From: Ollibium composti
GTDB taxonomy: Bacteria > Pseudomonadota > Alphaproteobacteria > Rhizobiales > Rhizobiaceae
Assembly (NCBI RefSeq): GCF_004801285.1
Contig: NZ_SSNY01000001.1
Span: 62,001 to 126,000, forward strand
Direction of reading: 5' to 3'
DNA: 64,000 bases
Shown: positions 8,197 to 17,280 of the stretch, one piece after another
Layout of the letters: each line of letters begins with the position of its first letter
Numbering within the stretch: the stretch's first letter is position 1
The notes under the pieces: model-generated
Databases searched by the model: none
The model's input: the letters and a program-made list of their open reading frames with translations, nothing else
Told to the model about the DNA's origin: nothing
Made by a program: the position numbers and the translations under genes

Positions 8197-9150
8197 TCAC
8201 TGGCCTTGCGATGGGCCAGAACGGCGCAGCGCGCCGTCCGCCCAGGCGACGAAATCCGCCATGATAACGTTTCGATTCACCTCGTTGAGGCTTTCGTGCC
8301 GGGTTTCCGGATAAATCGTTGAAACCAGATTCGAAAAACCCATCCGCCGCATGCGGCCCGCCAGGTGCGTGACAGCCCTGCCGCCGTCGGTCGCCGGGTC
8401 CTTTTCCCCGCCGACGAGCAGGACGGGCAGGTCGCGGCGCATGGCGGCGAAGTTGGCGTCGTCGGCGCCGGCGAAGATGAAGCCGAACAGGTCGCGCCAC
8501 AGCGACACAGAGGCATCCCAGCCGCACAGCGGATCGGCGATGTAAGCGTCGACCTCGGCCGCGTCCCGCGACAGCCAGTCGAATGGCGTGCGATGGTTCG
8601 GCACCGCCTTGCCCCATGCCTGGAACGTCAGCTTCGGCAGCAAGCGCGATGGCACGTCGGAGCCGAGACGGAACCGCTCCCATGCCAGGATGGCGAGTGC
8701 GGCGCGCCCGGCGAGGCCGGCGGTGAAATTGACGTTCCAGACGGCGGCGGCATGGACGCGCGTCGAATGTCGCAGCAGGAAATTCAGGGCGATCAGCCCG
8801 CCCATGGAATGGCCGAACAGGATCACCGGCAGGCCAGGGTTTTCCTTGGCGATCAGGCCGTGAACGGCGGCGACGTCGGCCAGCACCTTGTCGCCGCCGC
8901 CGGCTTCGGCAAAGCGCCCGGGCGGGGCGTCAGGCGCCTTCGTGTGGCCGTGGCCACGGTGGTCGTGGGCGTAGGTATGAAAACCGCGTTCGCTGAGAAA
9001 ATCGGCGAAGCGCGCATAGCGCGCCGCGTGCTCGGCCAGCCCGTGATTGATCTGCACGACGGCGCGGGCTGGGGCGACCGCGCGTTTCGTGTAGAGGTTA
9101 AGTGCTGCGCCCGTAGGCGAGGCGAGTGTCGTACTGTTGTCGAACGGCAT
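8197..9150 (-). CDS. Alpha/beta hydrolase, lysophospholipase/monoacylglycerol lipase type
   Basis: A 317-residue alpha/beta hydrolase of the Hydrolase_4 (PldB/YtpA) group. The nucleophile is S115 in GHSMGG, the acid is D251 in GGEKDPATDG, and the histidine is H285 in ETRHES. The oxyanion strand HGLAEHAARY and the AHDHRGHGHT segment are family markers. The ATG at 9150 was chosen because it gives the family's N-terminus; an open frame upstream would run into the divergent RNase T2 gene. No signal peptide is visible, so it is probably cytoplasmic. A TTGACG hexamer on the minus strand at 9184-9189 may be the -35 box. Confidence 0.85.
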   Translation of the reverse strand: MPFDNSTTLASPTGAALNLYTKRAVAPARAVVQINHGLAEHAARYARFADFLSERGFHTYAHDHRGHGHTKAPDAPPGRFAEAGGGDKVLADVAAVHGLIAKENPGLPVILFGHSMGGLIALNFLLRHSTRVHAAAVWNVNFTAGLAGRAALAILAWERFRLGSDVPSRLLPKLTFQAWGKAVPNHRTPFDWLSRDAAEVDAYIADPLCGWDASVSLWRDLFGFIFAGADDANFAAMRRDLPVLLVGGEKDPATDGGRAVTHLAGRMRRMGFSNLVSTIYPETRHESLNEVNRNVIMADFVAWADGALRRSGPSQGQ

Positions 9151-9343
9151 GGTCCGCCAACTGATGAGCACGGTGCGGCGCGGCGTCAAGAACTGTTTGT
9201 TCAGTATCGAGTGGCAATGAAAAGCGGTGCCGGATGATGGCAATTTTCCACATTGCGGCTTGCCTGTCCGTGCGCCTCGCTGCAATTCTGGCGCGGTGCC
9301 CGTGGCAATGTCGGGCTGCATCGGGGTCGGCAAGGAAAGCGCC

Positions 9344-10363
9344 ATGCGAAAAAATTGGGTCCTCCTGGCAGTAGCGACGGGATTGTTTCTCGGCGACCCC
9401 GCACATGCCGAGGTAAAGCTGAGCGGCTCCTTCGTCGCAACCCGCGTCTGCGCGGCAACCCAGTCGATCAAGACGGCAAAGAATCCGGGCAACGTCGCGA
9501 CCGAAGCCGGGAAGACCTACGATCTTCTCGCCGGCAACAAGGCGATGCCGACGCACTACCTGATCGAGGTTCCCGGTGCCGATCCCGACCGGCGCTGGGT
9601 CAAGGTGACGTGCGGCCATCTGGCCGGTGGTCAGGCCACCGAGGCGCCGGCTGCCGTGCCTGACAAGGATGCAGGCAAGGCTGCCGCGTCCGCAGGCGGC
9701 AAGCCGGAATATGTGCTGGCGCTGAGCTGGCAGCCGGCCTTCTGCGAGACGAAATCGAAGAAGCCGGAGTGTCGCGCCCAGACGGCGGAAAGGTTCGATG
9801 CCGCGCATTTCACCCTGCACGGGTTGTGGCCGCAGCCGAACGGCAATTTCTACTGCGGGGTCAAGGCCTCCGACCGGGCCAACGACAAGCCCGACCGCTG
9901 GAACGACCTGCCGGCGGTGACGCTCGATGCAGCGACCCGGCAGGAACTGGACACAGTCATGCCCGGCACGCAATCGGCGCTGGAGCGGCACGAGTGGATC
10001 AAGCACGGCACCTGCTCTGGCATGGACCAGCAGGCCTATTTCTCGGCGGCGCTGGCGCTGGCGCGGACCGTCAATGCTTCGCCTGTGCGTGACCTTTTCG
10101 TGCAGAATGTCGGCCACGACCTGACCTCCGACCAGATCCGCGGCGCCTTCGACGCGGCATTCGGCCAGGGTGCGGGCGACCGGGTCAGGGTGTCCTGCGT
10201 CAAGGACCCGTCGAATGGCCGACGCATGATCGGCGAGATCACGCTGGGGCTGGCGGGAGTGCCGGGGAGCGACGGCAAGCTTGCCGACATGCTGCTGGCG
10301 TCGGCGGCGACCGGCAATGCCGGCTGTCCGAAGGGGCTGGTGGACGCCGCCGGGCATCAGTAG
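9344..10363 (+). CDS. Secreted ribonuclease T2 family protein
   Basis: A 339-residue protein with a Sec signal peptide (residues 1-22, cleavage after AHA), so it is probably periplasmic like E. coli RNase I. Both catalytic boxes are intact: CAS1 FTLHGLWPQ at 156-164 (H159) and CAS2 HEWIKHGTC at 216-224 (E217, K220, H221). About 120 extra residues precede the RNase domain and include cysteines and an Ala/Pro-rich linker. The ATG at 9344 was chosen because it begins the signal peptide and follows AAGGAAAG. The enzyme should degrade single-stranded RNA with little base preference. Confidence 0.88.
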   Translation: MRKNWVLLAVATGLFLGDPAHAEVKLSGSFVATRVCAATQSIKTAKNPGNVATEAGKTYDLLAGNKAMPTHYLIEVPGADPDRRWVKVTCGHLAGGQATEAPAAVPDKDAGKAAASAGGKPEYVLALSWQPAFCETKSKKPECRAQTAERFDAAHFTLHGLWPQPNGNFYCGVKASDRANDKPDRWNDLPAVTLDAATRQELDTVMPGTQSALERHEWIKHGTCSGMDQQAYFSAALALARTVNASPVRDLFVQNVGHDLTSDQIRGAFDAAFGQGAGDRVRVSCVKDPSNGRRMIGEITLGLAGVPGSDGKLADMLLASAATGNAGCPKGLVDAAGHQ

Positions 10364-10505
10364 GCCCGGGGGCTGCCCTGCGCGGATCATCGCGCCAGCC
10401 GGCCGCGACCGAAAGGCGATTGCCGTTTCGGCGCCTATCGCCTACATAGCGGCCAACTCCGGCTATCCGGCAAATCCACAAAGATCGATCAGGGAAACGC
10501 CAAGC

Positions 10506-12155
10506 GTGGCACGCCAGTTCATCTATCACATGTCCGGCCTCTCCAAGGCCTACGGCACCAAGAAGGTGCTCGACAACGTCCATCTGTCCTTCTACCCGGA
10601 CGCCAAGATCGGCATCCTCGGCCCCAACGGCGCCGGCAAGTCGACCATCCTCAAGATCATGGCCGGGATGGACAAGGAGTTCCAGGGCGAAGCCTGGCTG
10701 GCCGAAGGGGCGACCGTCGGCTACCTCGCGCAGGAGCCGCAGCTCGACCCGAACAAGACCGTGTTCGAGAACGTCATGGACGGGGTCAAGAAGAAGACCG
10801 CCATCACCGAGCGCTACAACGAACTGATGATGAATTACTCCGACGAGACGGCTGACGAGTCCGCGCAGTTGCAGGACGAGATGGACCGGCTCAACCTGTG
10901 GGACCTCGAACAGCAGGTCGAGATGGCGATGGAGGCGCTGGCCTGTCCGCCCAAGGACGCCGACGTCACCACGCTTTCGGGCGGCGAGCGCCGCCGTGTG
11001 GCGCTGTGCCGGCTGCTGCTCGAACAGCCCGACCTGCTGCTGCTCGATGAGCCGACCAACCATCTCGACGCCGAGACGACGCAGTGGCTGGAGAAGCATC
11101 TGCGCGACTATCCGGGCGCCGTGCTCATCATCACCCACGACCGCTACTTCCTCGACAACGTCACGGGCTGGATTCTCGAGCTCGATCGCGGCCGCGGCAT
11201 TCCCTACGAGGGCAACTACACCAAGTATCTCGATGCCAAGGCCAAGCGCCTGATCCAGGAAGGCCGCGAGGATGACGCCCGCCAGAAGGCGATCTGGCGC
11301 GAGCGCGAGTGGATCGCGTCCTCGCCCAAGGCGCGCCAGACCAAGTCCAAGGCGCGCATCAGTGCCTATGAGGACCTGCTGGAACAGGCCAACAACCGCA
11401 AGCCGACCGACACGCAGATCGTCATCCCGACCAGCGAGCGGCTGGGCAACGTCGTCATCGAGGTCGAGGGGCTGAAGAAGGGCTTTGGCGATGAGGTGCT
11501 GATCGAGGACCTGTCGTTCCGGCTGCCGCCGGGCGGCATCGTCGGCATCATCGGCCCGAACGGCGCCGGCAAGACGACTCTGTTCAAGATGATCACCGGC
11601 CAGGAGCAGCCGGACGACGGTTCCATCCGCAAGGGCGAGACGGTCAGGCTCGGCTATGTCGACCAGAGCCGCGACGCTCTCGACCCGAACAAGACCGTTT
11701 GGGAGGAAATCTCCGGCGGCGCCGAGGTCATCAAACTCGGCAAGCACGAGGTGAATAGCCGCGCCTACTGCTCGTCCTTCAACTTCCGCGGTGGCGACCA
11801 GCAGCAGAAAGTCGGCTCGCTTTCGGGCGGCCAGCGCAACCGCGTGCACCTGGCCAAGATGCTGAAGAACGGCGGCAACGTTCTCCTCCTCGACGAACCG
11901 ACCAACGACCTCGATACCGAGACGCTTGCCGCGCTTGAGGACGCGCTGGAAGCCTACGCCGGCTGCGCCGTCATCATCAGCCACGACCGCATGTTCCTCG
12001 ATCGCCTCGCCACCCACATGCTGGCCTTCGAGGGCGACGCGCATGTCGAGTGGTTCGAAGGCAACTTCGAGGACTACGAGAAGGACAAGGTGCGGCGGCT
12101 GGGACCGGAAGCGCTTACCCCGCACCGCATGACGCACAAGAGGTTGACCCGCTGA
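10506..12155 (+). CDS. ettA: Energy-dependent translational throttle protein EttA (ABC-F ATPase)
   Basis: A 549-residue ABC-F protein (E. coli EttA is 555). It has two ABC cassettes with Walker A GPNGAGKST at 39-47 and GPNGAGKTT near 349, signatures LSGGERRR and LSGGQRNR, and Walker B boxes LLLDEPTNHLD and LLLDEPTNDLD. There is no membrane domain. EttA binds the ribosomal E site and gates entry of initiation complexes into elongation according to ATP/ADP ratio. The GTG at 10506 gives MARQFIYHMSGLSK, matching the EttA start, with AGGGAA upstream. A strong terminator follows. Confidence 0.93.
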   Translation: MARQFIYHMSGLSKAYGTKKVLDNVHLSFYPDAKIGILGPNGAGKSTILKIMAGMDKEFQGEAWLAEGATVGYLAQEPQLDPNKTVFENVMDGVKKKTAITERYNELMMNYSDETADESAQLQDEMDRLNLWDLEQQVEMAMEALACPPKDADVTTLSGGERRRVALCRLLLEQPDLLLLDEPTNHLDAETTQWLEKHLRDYPGAVLIITHDRYFLDNVTGWILELDRGRGIPYEGNYTKYLDAKAKRLIQEGREDDARQKAIWREREWIASSPKARQTKSKARISAYEDLLEQANNRKPTDTQIVIPTSERLGNVVIEVEGLKKGFGDEVLIEDLSFRLPPGGIVGIIGPNGAGKTTLFKMITGQEQPDDGSIRKGETVRLGYVDQSRDALDPNKTVWEEISGGAEVIKLGKHEVNSRAYCSSFNFRGGDQQQKVGSLSGGQRNRVHLAKMLKNGGNVLLLDEPTNDLDTETLAALEDALEAYAGCAVIISHDRMFLDRLATHMLAFEGDAHVEWFEGNFEDYEKDKVRRLGPEALTPHRMTHKRLTR

Positions 12156-12162
12156 TTTGAAG

Positions 12163-12194
12163 ACGCCCCGCCACCCGAGCGGGGCGTTTTGTTT
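12163..12194 (+). terminator. Rho-independent terminator after ettA
   Basis: ACGCCCCGC (12163-12171) pairs perfectly with GCGGGGCGT (12179-12187) around a 7-base loop and is followed by TTTGTTT. It begins 7 bases after the ettA stop and separates ettA from tam, whose start codon is only 15 bases beyond the tail. Confidence 0.9.
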
Positions 12195-12208
12195 AAAGGA
12201 GCATGCCA

Positions 12209-12982
12209 ATGGCCGACTGGTCCGCCGCGCAGTATCTGAAATTCGAAGACGAGCGCACGCGGCCGGCTCGCGATCTGCTGGCTCAGGTGCCGGTGGCGAA
12301 GCCGAAACGCGTGGTCGATATCGGCTGCGGGCCGGGCAATTCGACCGAGTTGCTGGTCGAGCGATGGTCTGAGGCGAAGGTGAGCGGGTTCGACACCTCG
12401 CCGGACATGATCGAGAAGGCGAGGGTGCGCCTCCCGGACGTTTCCTTCGAGCTTGCGGATGCCGAAGGCTGGACGCCCGAGGAGCCGGTCGACGTCATCT
12501 TCGCCAATGCCGTTTTCCAGTGGCTGCCGCAGCATCCGGCTGTGTTCAAGCGGCTGATGGGGCTGCTGGCGCCGGGCGGGGCGCTCGCCGTGCAGATGCC
12601 GGACAATCTGTCGGAGCCGTCGCACAGCCTGATGCGCGCGGTGGCGGCGGAGGCGCCCTTCGCGGACAGGCTGAAAGGGGCGGCGCGGGCGCCGCTGCCG
12701 CCGGTGTCGTTCTACTACGACTTGCTCAAGCCGCTCTCGGCGCGGCTCGATATCTGGCACACGCATTACTACCACCCGCTCGCCGGTCCAACGGCCATCG
12801 TGGAGTGGCTGAAGTCGACCGGGCTGAAACCCTTCATCGACCCGTTGGACGAAGACGAACGGCGCCTGTTCCTCGACCGCTACCTGGCGCGGATCGCTGA
12901 GGCCTATCCGCCGGCGGCCGACGGCAAGGTGCTGTTGAAGTTCCCGCGCCTGTTCATCGTGGCGATTCGCGGCGCGGATTGA
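12209..12982 (+). CDS. tam: Trans-aconitate 2-methyltransferase
   Basis: A 257-residue SAM-dependent methyltransferase that detoxifies trans-aconitate by monomethyl esterification. It follows E. coli Tam closely: [20 protein letters not shown] at the start, motif [11 protein letters not shown] near 37-46, then [24 protein letters not shown] and FPRLFIVA. Two ATGs lie six bases apart. The second, 12209, was chosen because GGAG (12198-12201) is 7 bases from it and only 1 base from the first, and because E. coli Tam begins MSDW. It is probably monocistronic, since ettA ends in a terminator. Confidence 0.92.
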   Translation: MADWSAAQYLKFEDERTRPARDLLAQVPVAKPKRVVDIGCGPGNSTELLVERWSEAKVSGFDTSPDMIEKARVRLPDVSFELADAEGWTPEEPVDVIFANAVFQWLPQHPAVFKRLMGLLAPGGALAVQMPDNLSEPSHSLMRAVAAEAPFADRLKGAARAPLPPVSFYYDLLKPLSARLDIWHTHYYHPLAGPTAIVEWLKSTGLKPFIDPLDEDERRLFLDRYLARIAEAYPPAADGKVLLKFPRLFIVAIRGAD

Positions 12983-13091
12983 GTCGCGATCCTCGGTCGG
13001 CTTCATAGGGCTTGACCCAATTTTGCCGTCATGTCCGTGTCAGCAAGGCGCGGCCGCCCGGATGGAGGCGGCGTTCGGAACGGGGGTTCGG

Positions 13092-13427
13092 ATGATTTCA
13101 GGCAGGATTCTTCTCGGTGGAGGCTTGTGCGTTGCGACCATGCTGGCTTTGTCGTCCGGCGCGGAGGCCAAGCGGGCGCGCTGCTTCACCACGGACGACG
13201 GCTATTACCAGTGCAATTTCAGGGGGCTGGACGATGTCGGCAGCTTCCGCCTCTCGGCGCCCGGCTACCCGACGATCACGCTGGAAGTCGACCAGCCGGG
13301 TTTCGCCTTCGGGTTCATCAATCTCGGCGGGCGCAACGTTCCGCTGCCCGGCCAGTATGTGCGCAGCCGCGACGACGGCGCCTGCTGGAACAATCCGGAA
13401 ACCAACACCAGGGTCTGCGCCTGGTAG
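13092..13427 (+). CDS. Small secreted hypothetical protein with paired cysteines
   Basis: A 111-residue protein with a clear signal peptide (residues 1-25, ending SSGAEA). The mature part is about 85 residues. It has cysteines near both ends, in RARCFTTDDGYYQCNF and GACWNN...TRVCAW, which could form two disulfides. The ATG at 13092 was chosen because it starts the signal peptide; earlier in-frame starts add only charged sequence. A TTGACC hexamer (13013-13018) may be its -35 box. I do not recognise a domain, and the neighbours (tam, KAS III-like) give no clear clue. Confidence 0.65.
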   Translation: MISGRILLGGGLCVATMLALSSGAEAKRARCFTTDDGYYQCNFRGLDDVGSFRLSAPGYPTITLEVDQPGFAFGFINLGGRNVPLPGQYVRSRDDGACWNNPETNTRVCAW

Positions 13428-13520
13428 ATACCGGAAACGGTGGCGGCTCGTCCTGACTTGGCGTAAACGGTCGGTGCGCCATCATGCGGCGCGACAGGCC
13501 CAGTGCAGACGGGACCGGAC

Positions 13521-14642
13521 ATGAATCGCACCATCATCAGCGGTATCGGCGTCGAGATTCCGGAGCCGGTCATCACCAACGAGGAGCTTGTCGCCTCCTT
13601 CAACGCCTGGGTGGACGCCGAGAACCCGAAGCGCGAAGCGCGCGGCGAACCGCCGCTGCAGAAGTCGGATGCCGCTTTCATCGTCCACGCCTCGGGCGTG
13701 CGCCAGCGCCATGTCATCGAGCGCGAAGGCATCCTCGATCCGGCGCGCATGGCGCCGCGCATTGCGCCCCGGCCGGACGAGGCGCTTTCCCTGCAGGCCG
13801 AATTCGGGATGGCGGCGGCGCGCAAGGCGCTGGCGAACGCCGGCGTCGACCCGGCCGACGTCGATATGGTGATCTGCTCGTCCTCGCACCTGCAGCGGCC
13901 CTATCCGGCCATCGCCATCGAGATGCAGCAGGCGCTCGGCACCAGGGGAGCGGGCTTCGACATGGGGCTCGGCTGTTCCTCGGCGGCGGCCGCACTTCAC
14001 GTCGCCGTCAACCTCGTGCGCACCGGCGCGCAGAAGCGCGTGCTGGTCGTGGTGCCGGAGATCATCACCGGCCATCTCAACTTCCGCGACCGGCAGACGC
14101 ATTTCATTTTCGGCGACGCAGCCGTTTCCATGGTGGTGGAGGCGATCGGCGAGGGCGAGACGCGGCCCGGCCGCTTCGAGGTGCTCGACACGCGCACCTG
14201 GACGCAGATGTCGAGCAACATCCGCACCAATCTCGGCTACCTGACGCGCACCGGCCTCGACAATCCCTGGGTCATCGATCTCGAAGGCCACATGATCAGG
14301 CAGGTCGGCAACAAGGTGTTCAAGGAAGTCACCATCGCCGGCCATCGCTTCATCGTCGATTTCCTGGCCGAGCACGGGCTGACGCCGGAAGGCATCCGCC
14401 GTTTCTGGCTGCATCAGGCCAATGCGCGCATGAACGCCATGATCCTGAAACTCGCCTTCGGCCATGAGGTCGGCCACGACCGCGCGCCGATGGTGCTTGA
14501 CCGGCTGGGCAACACGGCGGGCGCCGGCGCGGTCGTCGCCCTGGCGGAGAACCATGCAGACCTGAGACAAGGCGATTTCGGCCTGCTATGCGCCTTCGGC
14601 GCCGGCTATTCCATCGGCGGCGCGCTGCTGAGGATGATGTGA
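13521..14642 (+). CDS. Beta-ketoacyl-ACP synthase III-like condensing enzyme
   Basis: A 373-residue thiolase-fold enzyme with the full KAS III triad: C152 in GLGCSSA, H298 in LHQANARM, and N331 in GNTAGAGA. It is about 50 residues longer than housekeeping FabH (~320), as in a separate FabH-like subfamily. KAS III enzymes condense an acyl-CoA with malonyl-ACP. The active-site flanks (DMGLGCSSAAAALH) are normal, so it should be active, but its starter unit is unknown. The ATG at 13521 follows GGGACCGGAC. The MOSC gene begins 14 bases after its stop, suggesting a two-gene operon. Confidence 0.82.
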   Translation: MNRTIISGIGVEIPEPVITNEELVASFNAWVDAENPKREARGEPPLQKSDAAFIVHASGVRQRHVIEREGILDPARMAPRIAPRPDEALSLQAEFGMAAARKALANAGVDPADVDMVICSSSHLQRPYPAIAIEMQQALGTRGAGFDMGLGCSSAAAALHVAVNLVRTGAQKRVLVVVPEIITGHLNFRDRQTHFIFGDAAVSMVVEAIGEGETRPGRFEVLDTRTWTQMSSNIRTNLGYLTRTGLDNPWVIDLEGHMIRQVGNKVFKEVTIAGHRFIVDFLAEHGLTPEGIRRFWLHQANARMNAMILKLAFGHEVGHDRAPMVLDRLGNTAGAGAVVALAENHADLRQGDFGLLCAFGAGYSIGGALLRMM

Positions 14643-14656
14643 CCGGGCGGGCCGCG

Positions 14657-15271
14657 ATGTTCGATCTGCCGCCGGCGGACAGGGAGGCCGAGATCGTTCC
14701 GGTGCGCAAGCTCTCGGCACGCGTCGCCGGCGTGTTCAGCGCGACGGGCGACCATTTCGAAACACATGCGGCCGGCGAGCTGGTGCTGGGTTACGACGGC
14801 ATCGAGGGCGATTTCCATGCCGGCATCACGCGCCGCGCTGGCGGTCGCGAGCCTTGGTATCCGCGCGGCACCGAGATGCGCAACGCGCGCCAGATTTCCA
14901 TCGTCTCGGCGGACGAGATGGTGGTGGTGGCCGGGCGCATGGGCATCGCGGCCATCGAGCCGGAATGGGTCGGCGCCAACCTCGTGGTCGAGGGCGTGCC
15001 GAACCTGTCCATGCTGCCGGCCGGAACACTTTTGTTCTTCAAGGGCGGCGCGACGCTGAAAGTCGATGCGCAGAACCATCCCTGCCGTTACGCCGGCCGT
15101 CTGGTGGCGGAGCGCGCCGGCATGGCCGATCCGGAAGCCGGCGCGCTCGCCTTCGCCAAGCTGGCCAAACGCCTGCGTGGGCTGGTCGCCTGGGTGGAGA
15201 AACCGGGCACGGTCAGGGCCGGCGAGGCCGTTTCCGTCCGCATTCCCGAGCAGTGGATCTATCGCGGCTGA
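14657..15271 (+). CDS. MOSC domain-containing protein
   Basis: A 204-residue protein with a MOSC (molybdenum cofactor sulfurase C-terminal) domain. Markers are GIEGDFHAG near residue 48, RQISIVSADEM, the EPEWVGANLVVEGVP segment and the cysteine in NHPCRYAG, which is the conserved position thought to carry or transfer sulfur. Stand-alone MOSC proteins such as YiiM and YuaD often reduce hydroxylated compounds or handle molybdenum cofactor. The ATG at 14657 is used; a GTG at 14639 overlapping the upstream stop (GTGA) would add six residues. It converges with the aminotransferase gene 12 bases away. Confidence 0.8.
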   Translation: MFDLPPADREAEIVPVRKLSARVAGVFSATGDHFETHAAGELVLGYDGIEGDFHAGITRRAGGREPWYPRGTEMRNARQISIVSADEMVVVAGRMGIAAIEPEWVGANLVVEGVPNLSMLPAGTLLFFKGGATLKVDAQNHPCRYAGRLVAERAGMADPEAGALAFAKLAKRLRGLVAWVEKPGTVRAGEAVSVRIPEQWIYRG

Positions 15272-15283
15272 GAACCGGCGGTT

Positions 15284-16240
15284 TCAGGGGTAGCGCACCG
15301 CCGTCGACCAGGCGGGGTCGTCGTGCCGTTCCCAGTAGAGCGCCTTCAGTCTCGCGGTGACGGCGCCGACCGTGCCGCCGGCGACGGGCGCGCCGTCGAT
15401 CCGCGTCACCGGCATGATGCCGCCGGCCGTCGAGGTGATGAACACCTCGTCCGCGCCTTTGAGGGCGGGCACGGAAAGGGCGGCAGCGCTGGCCGGCAGG
15501 CCGATCTCGGAGCTAAGGTCGAAGACGGTCCGGCGGGTGATGCCGGGCAGCACGCCCACGGCCGGCGTCGTCAGCGCGCCATCCTTGACGGCGAAGACGT
15601 TGAAGCCCGGGCCTTCGGCGACATTGCCGTCGAAATCGAGGAGCAGCGCGGTCTCGGCGCCGCGGTCGTAGGCGTCGTAGAGGCCGCGCACCAGATCCAG
15701 CCAGTGGTAGTTCTTGATCGCCGGGTCGACCGACGCCGGCGGGATGCGTACGCGATCGCTGATGGCGACGTGCAGGCCTCGTTCCATCTGCTCGGCATTG
15801 GCGACGGAGCCGAAGGGGACAGCGAAGGCCATGAAGCGGTTCACCGCGTCGCGCGGGTCGCGACTGAAGGTCGGCGAAGCGCCGCGTGTGCACAGCATTT
15901 CGACATAGGCGCTGCGATGGCCGGAAAGCGCCACGCAGTCGTGCAGGATGCCGGCCACGGCCTCGCGGTCGAACGGGATGCTCATGCGCAACAGCTTGAG
16001 TCCGCCGAAGAACCGCTCGATATGCAGGTCCAGCCGGAAGAAGCGGCCGTTCCACACATGCGCCGTGTCGTAGGTCGCGTCGGAATGCAGGAAACCGTAG
16101 TCGAGGACCGAGACCTTGGCCTGCGACACCGGCACGAACTGTCCGTCGAGGAAGGCGACACCCTCGGGATAGGCATGCGGATCGGTGTGGCGCTCGGCAA
16201 GGCGGGGCAGTGGCCTCGAGGGCGTGACGGGCTGATCCAT
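15284..16240 (-). CDS. Class IV PLP aminotransferase (D-amino acid / branched-chain aminotransferase family)
   Basis: A 318-residue fold-type IV PLP enzyme. The Schiff-base lysine is K176 in AIKNYHWLD, the glutamate of EGPGFNVF contacts PLP, and FITSTAGGIMPV is the conserved C-terminal substrate loop. FLHSDATYDTAHVWNGRFF is typical of the D-amino acid aminotransferase group rather than classical IlvE. The ATG at 16240 was chosen for its strong AGGAGAGAGG ribosome-binding site. Length fits D-alanine transaminases and aminodeoxychorismate lyases (~280-320), and these cannot be separated by eye. Confidence 0.82.
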   Translation of the reverse strand: MDQPVTPSRPLPRLAERHTDPHAYPEGVAFLDGQFVPVSQAKVSVLDYGFLHSDATYDTAHVWNGRFFRLDLHIERFFGGLKLLRMSIPFDREAVAGILHDCVALSGHRSAYVEMLCTRGASPTFSRDPRDAVNRFMAFAVPFGSVANAEQMERGLHVAISDRVRIPPASVDPAIKNYHWLDLVRGLYDAYDRGAETALLLDFDGNVAEGPGFNVFAVKDGALTTPAVGVLPGITRRTVFDLSSEIGLPASAAALSVPALKGADEVFITSTAGGIMPVTRIDGAPVAGGTVGAVTARLKALYWERHDDPAWSTAVRYP

Positions 16241-16339
16241 GCCTCTCTCCTTTTGCTCGTACTTTTCTTTCGCGAAGGGTGGGCGGTTATGGGGGCGGGG
16301 CCAAGCGGCAGATGCCGCTATCCTATGAGCCATGCCGGT

Positions 16340-16654
16340 TCACACGTCCTCGTCGTCCGGATCGAGCAGGCGGGTGGCGCGCCAGGAGGTGAGCACCGCG
16401 TTGATGCGGTCGATGACGAAGAAGCGGGCGGCGTCGCGGTCGTAGCCTTCCTCGAGCAGCGTCTCGTAGTCGGTGTGGGCGTGGCGGACATGGGCGACGG
16501 TCGCCAGCCAGGGGGAGACGGAGGGCGGCAGCGCCTTCATATGGACGGCACCGGCATCGGCGCGGATCTTTTCGATGTCGGCATAGGGCGCCATCGGCAA
16601 GAGCAGCGTCAGCGCCTTGGCGAGCGCACGGCGGCGACCGGTCGGCGCGCTCAT
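16340..16654 (-). CDS. DUF2293 domain protein
   Basis: A 104-residue protein covering one DUF2293 domain: RRALAKALTLLLP, then PYADIEKIRADAG, then ATVAHVRHAHTDYETLLEEG and RFFVIDRINAVLTSWR. The family is small, His/Arg-rich and of unknown function. The ATG at 16654 overlaps the stop of the upstream trmO by 4 bases, so translation is coupled. The histidine run HVRHAHTDYETLL could bind metal or nucleic acid, but this is conjecture. Confidence 0.8.
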   Translation of the reverse strand: MSAPTGRRRALAKALTLLLPMAPYADIEKIRADAGAVHMKALPPSVSPWLATVAHVRHAHTDYETLLEEGYDRDAARFFVIDRINAVLTSWRATRLLDPDDEDV

Positions 16655-17154
16655 CTCTCCGCTCGCTCGACGACGGCGTCCGGCACCGAATCGACGGAGG
16701 CGAAATAGGGCTTGATGTCGACGACCGGCGTGCCGTCCAGCACGTCGATGGCTTCCAGATCGAGCCGTCCGGCTTCCATGTCGATGCCGATCAGGCGCAC
16801 GACGTGCAGCCCGACGGGGTTCGGTCTGACGGGCGAGCGCAGGGCGAAAACGCCTTTCGCATGAGTGGCATGGCGCGGTTTCTGGACAATCAGGTTGCGC
16901 GGTGCGTGATGCAGCCATGTGAGGATGGCGACATGGCTGACGCCTTCCAGTCCGGCAAGGCCGGCGCGGTAGGGCGCATCGACCGTCAAGGTCGCCGAAA
17001 GGCCGGTCTCGCGCGCGGCGCGCATGTTCTTCGGGCAGTCCTCGCGGCGCGTCCACGGCGAGGCGATGCGGCCGATGAAGACGACATGAGCATCCGCCGG
17101 CATCGTCGCCGGATCGGTTTCGAGTTGCCGTTCGCCTTCGCGGTTCTCAAACAT
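16651..17154 (-). CDS. trmO: TrmO-type tRNA (N6-threonylcarbamoyladenosine37-N6)-methyltransferase family protein
   Basis: A 167-residue single-domain TsaA/TrmO protein. Markers are FIGRIASPWTRREDCPKN near the start, LEGVSHVAILTWLH, KGVFALRSPVRPNPVGLHVVRL (read as two adjoining motifs) and LDLEAIDVLDGTPVVDIKPY. E. coli TrmO adds the N6-methyl group to t6A37 of some threonine tRNAs and carries an extra C-terminal domain that is absent here. The ATG at 17154 is preceded by GGGAGGGCG. It is divergent from the ArsR-methyltransferase gene with a 126-bp shared region, and the DUF2293 gene overlaps its 3' end. Confidence 0.82.
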   Translation of the reverse strand: MFENREGERQLETDPATMPADAHVVFIGRIASPWTRREDCPKNMRAARETGLSATLTVDAPYRAGLAGLEGVSHVAILTWLHHAPRNLIVQKPRHATHAKGVFALRSPVRPNPVGLHVVRLIGIDMEAGRLDLEAIDVLDGTPVVDIKPYFASVDSVPDAVVERAER

Positions 17155-17230
17155 CGCGCCCTCCCGGCCCCTTTTCCATCGCACGCCAGCGCCGTTTTCC
17201 TGTCCGGCTGCGACATTGGTGATTGCATCG

Positions 17231-17272
17231 TTGACGAAATCGACATAAAGATATGTTTATATCTTTTCGGAG
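17231..17272 (+). promoter_or_regulatory. arsR-metF promoter with palindromic operator
   Basis: AAAGATAT (17247-17254) and ATATCTTT (17259-17266) form a perfect 8-bp inverted repeat with a 4-base GTTT spacer, in an AT-rich patch of otherwise GC-rich DNA. A TTGACG (17231-17236) lies at -35 distance, so the palindrome would cover the -10 region. The ribosome-binding site GGAG (17269-17272) follows directly. The position fits autoregulation by the ArsR-type protein encoded next. Confidence 0.75.
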
Positions 17273-17280
17273 ACTATCGC

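Noticed and set aside
16804..17280. Longer start for the ArsR-methyltransferase gene
   Set aside because: The extension would overlap the divergent trmO gene and pass through the promoter palindrome; ATG 17281 has a good ribosome-binding site.
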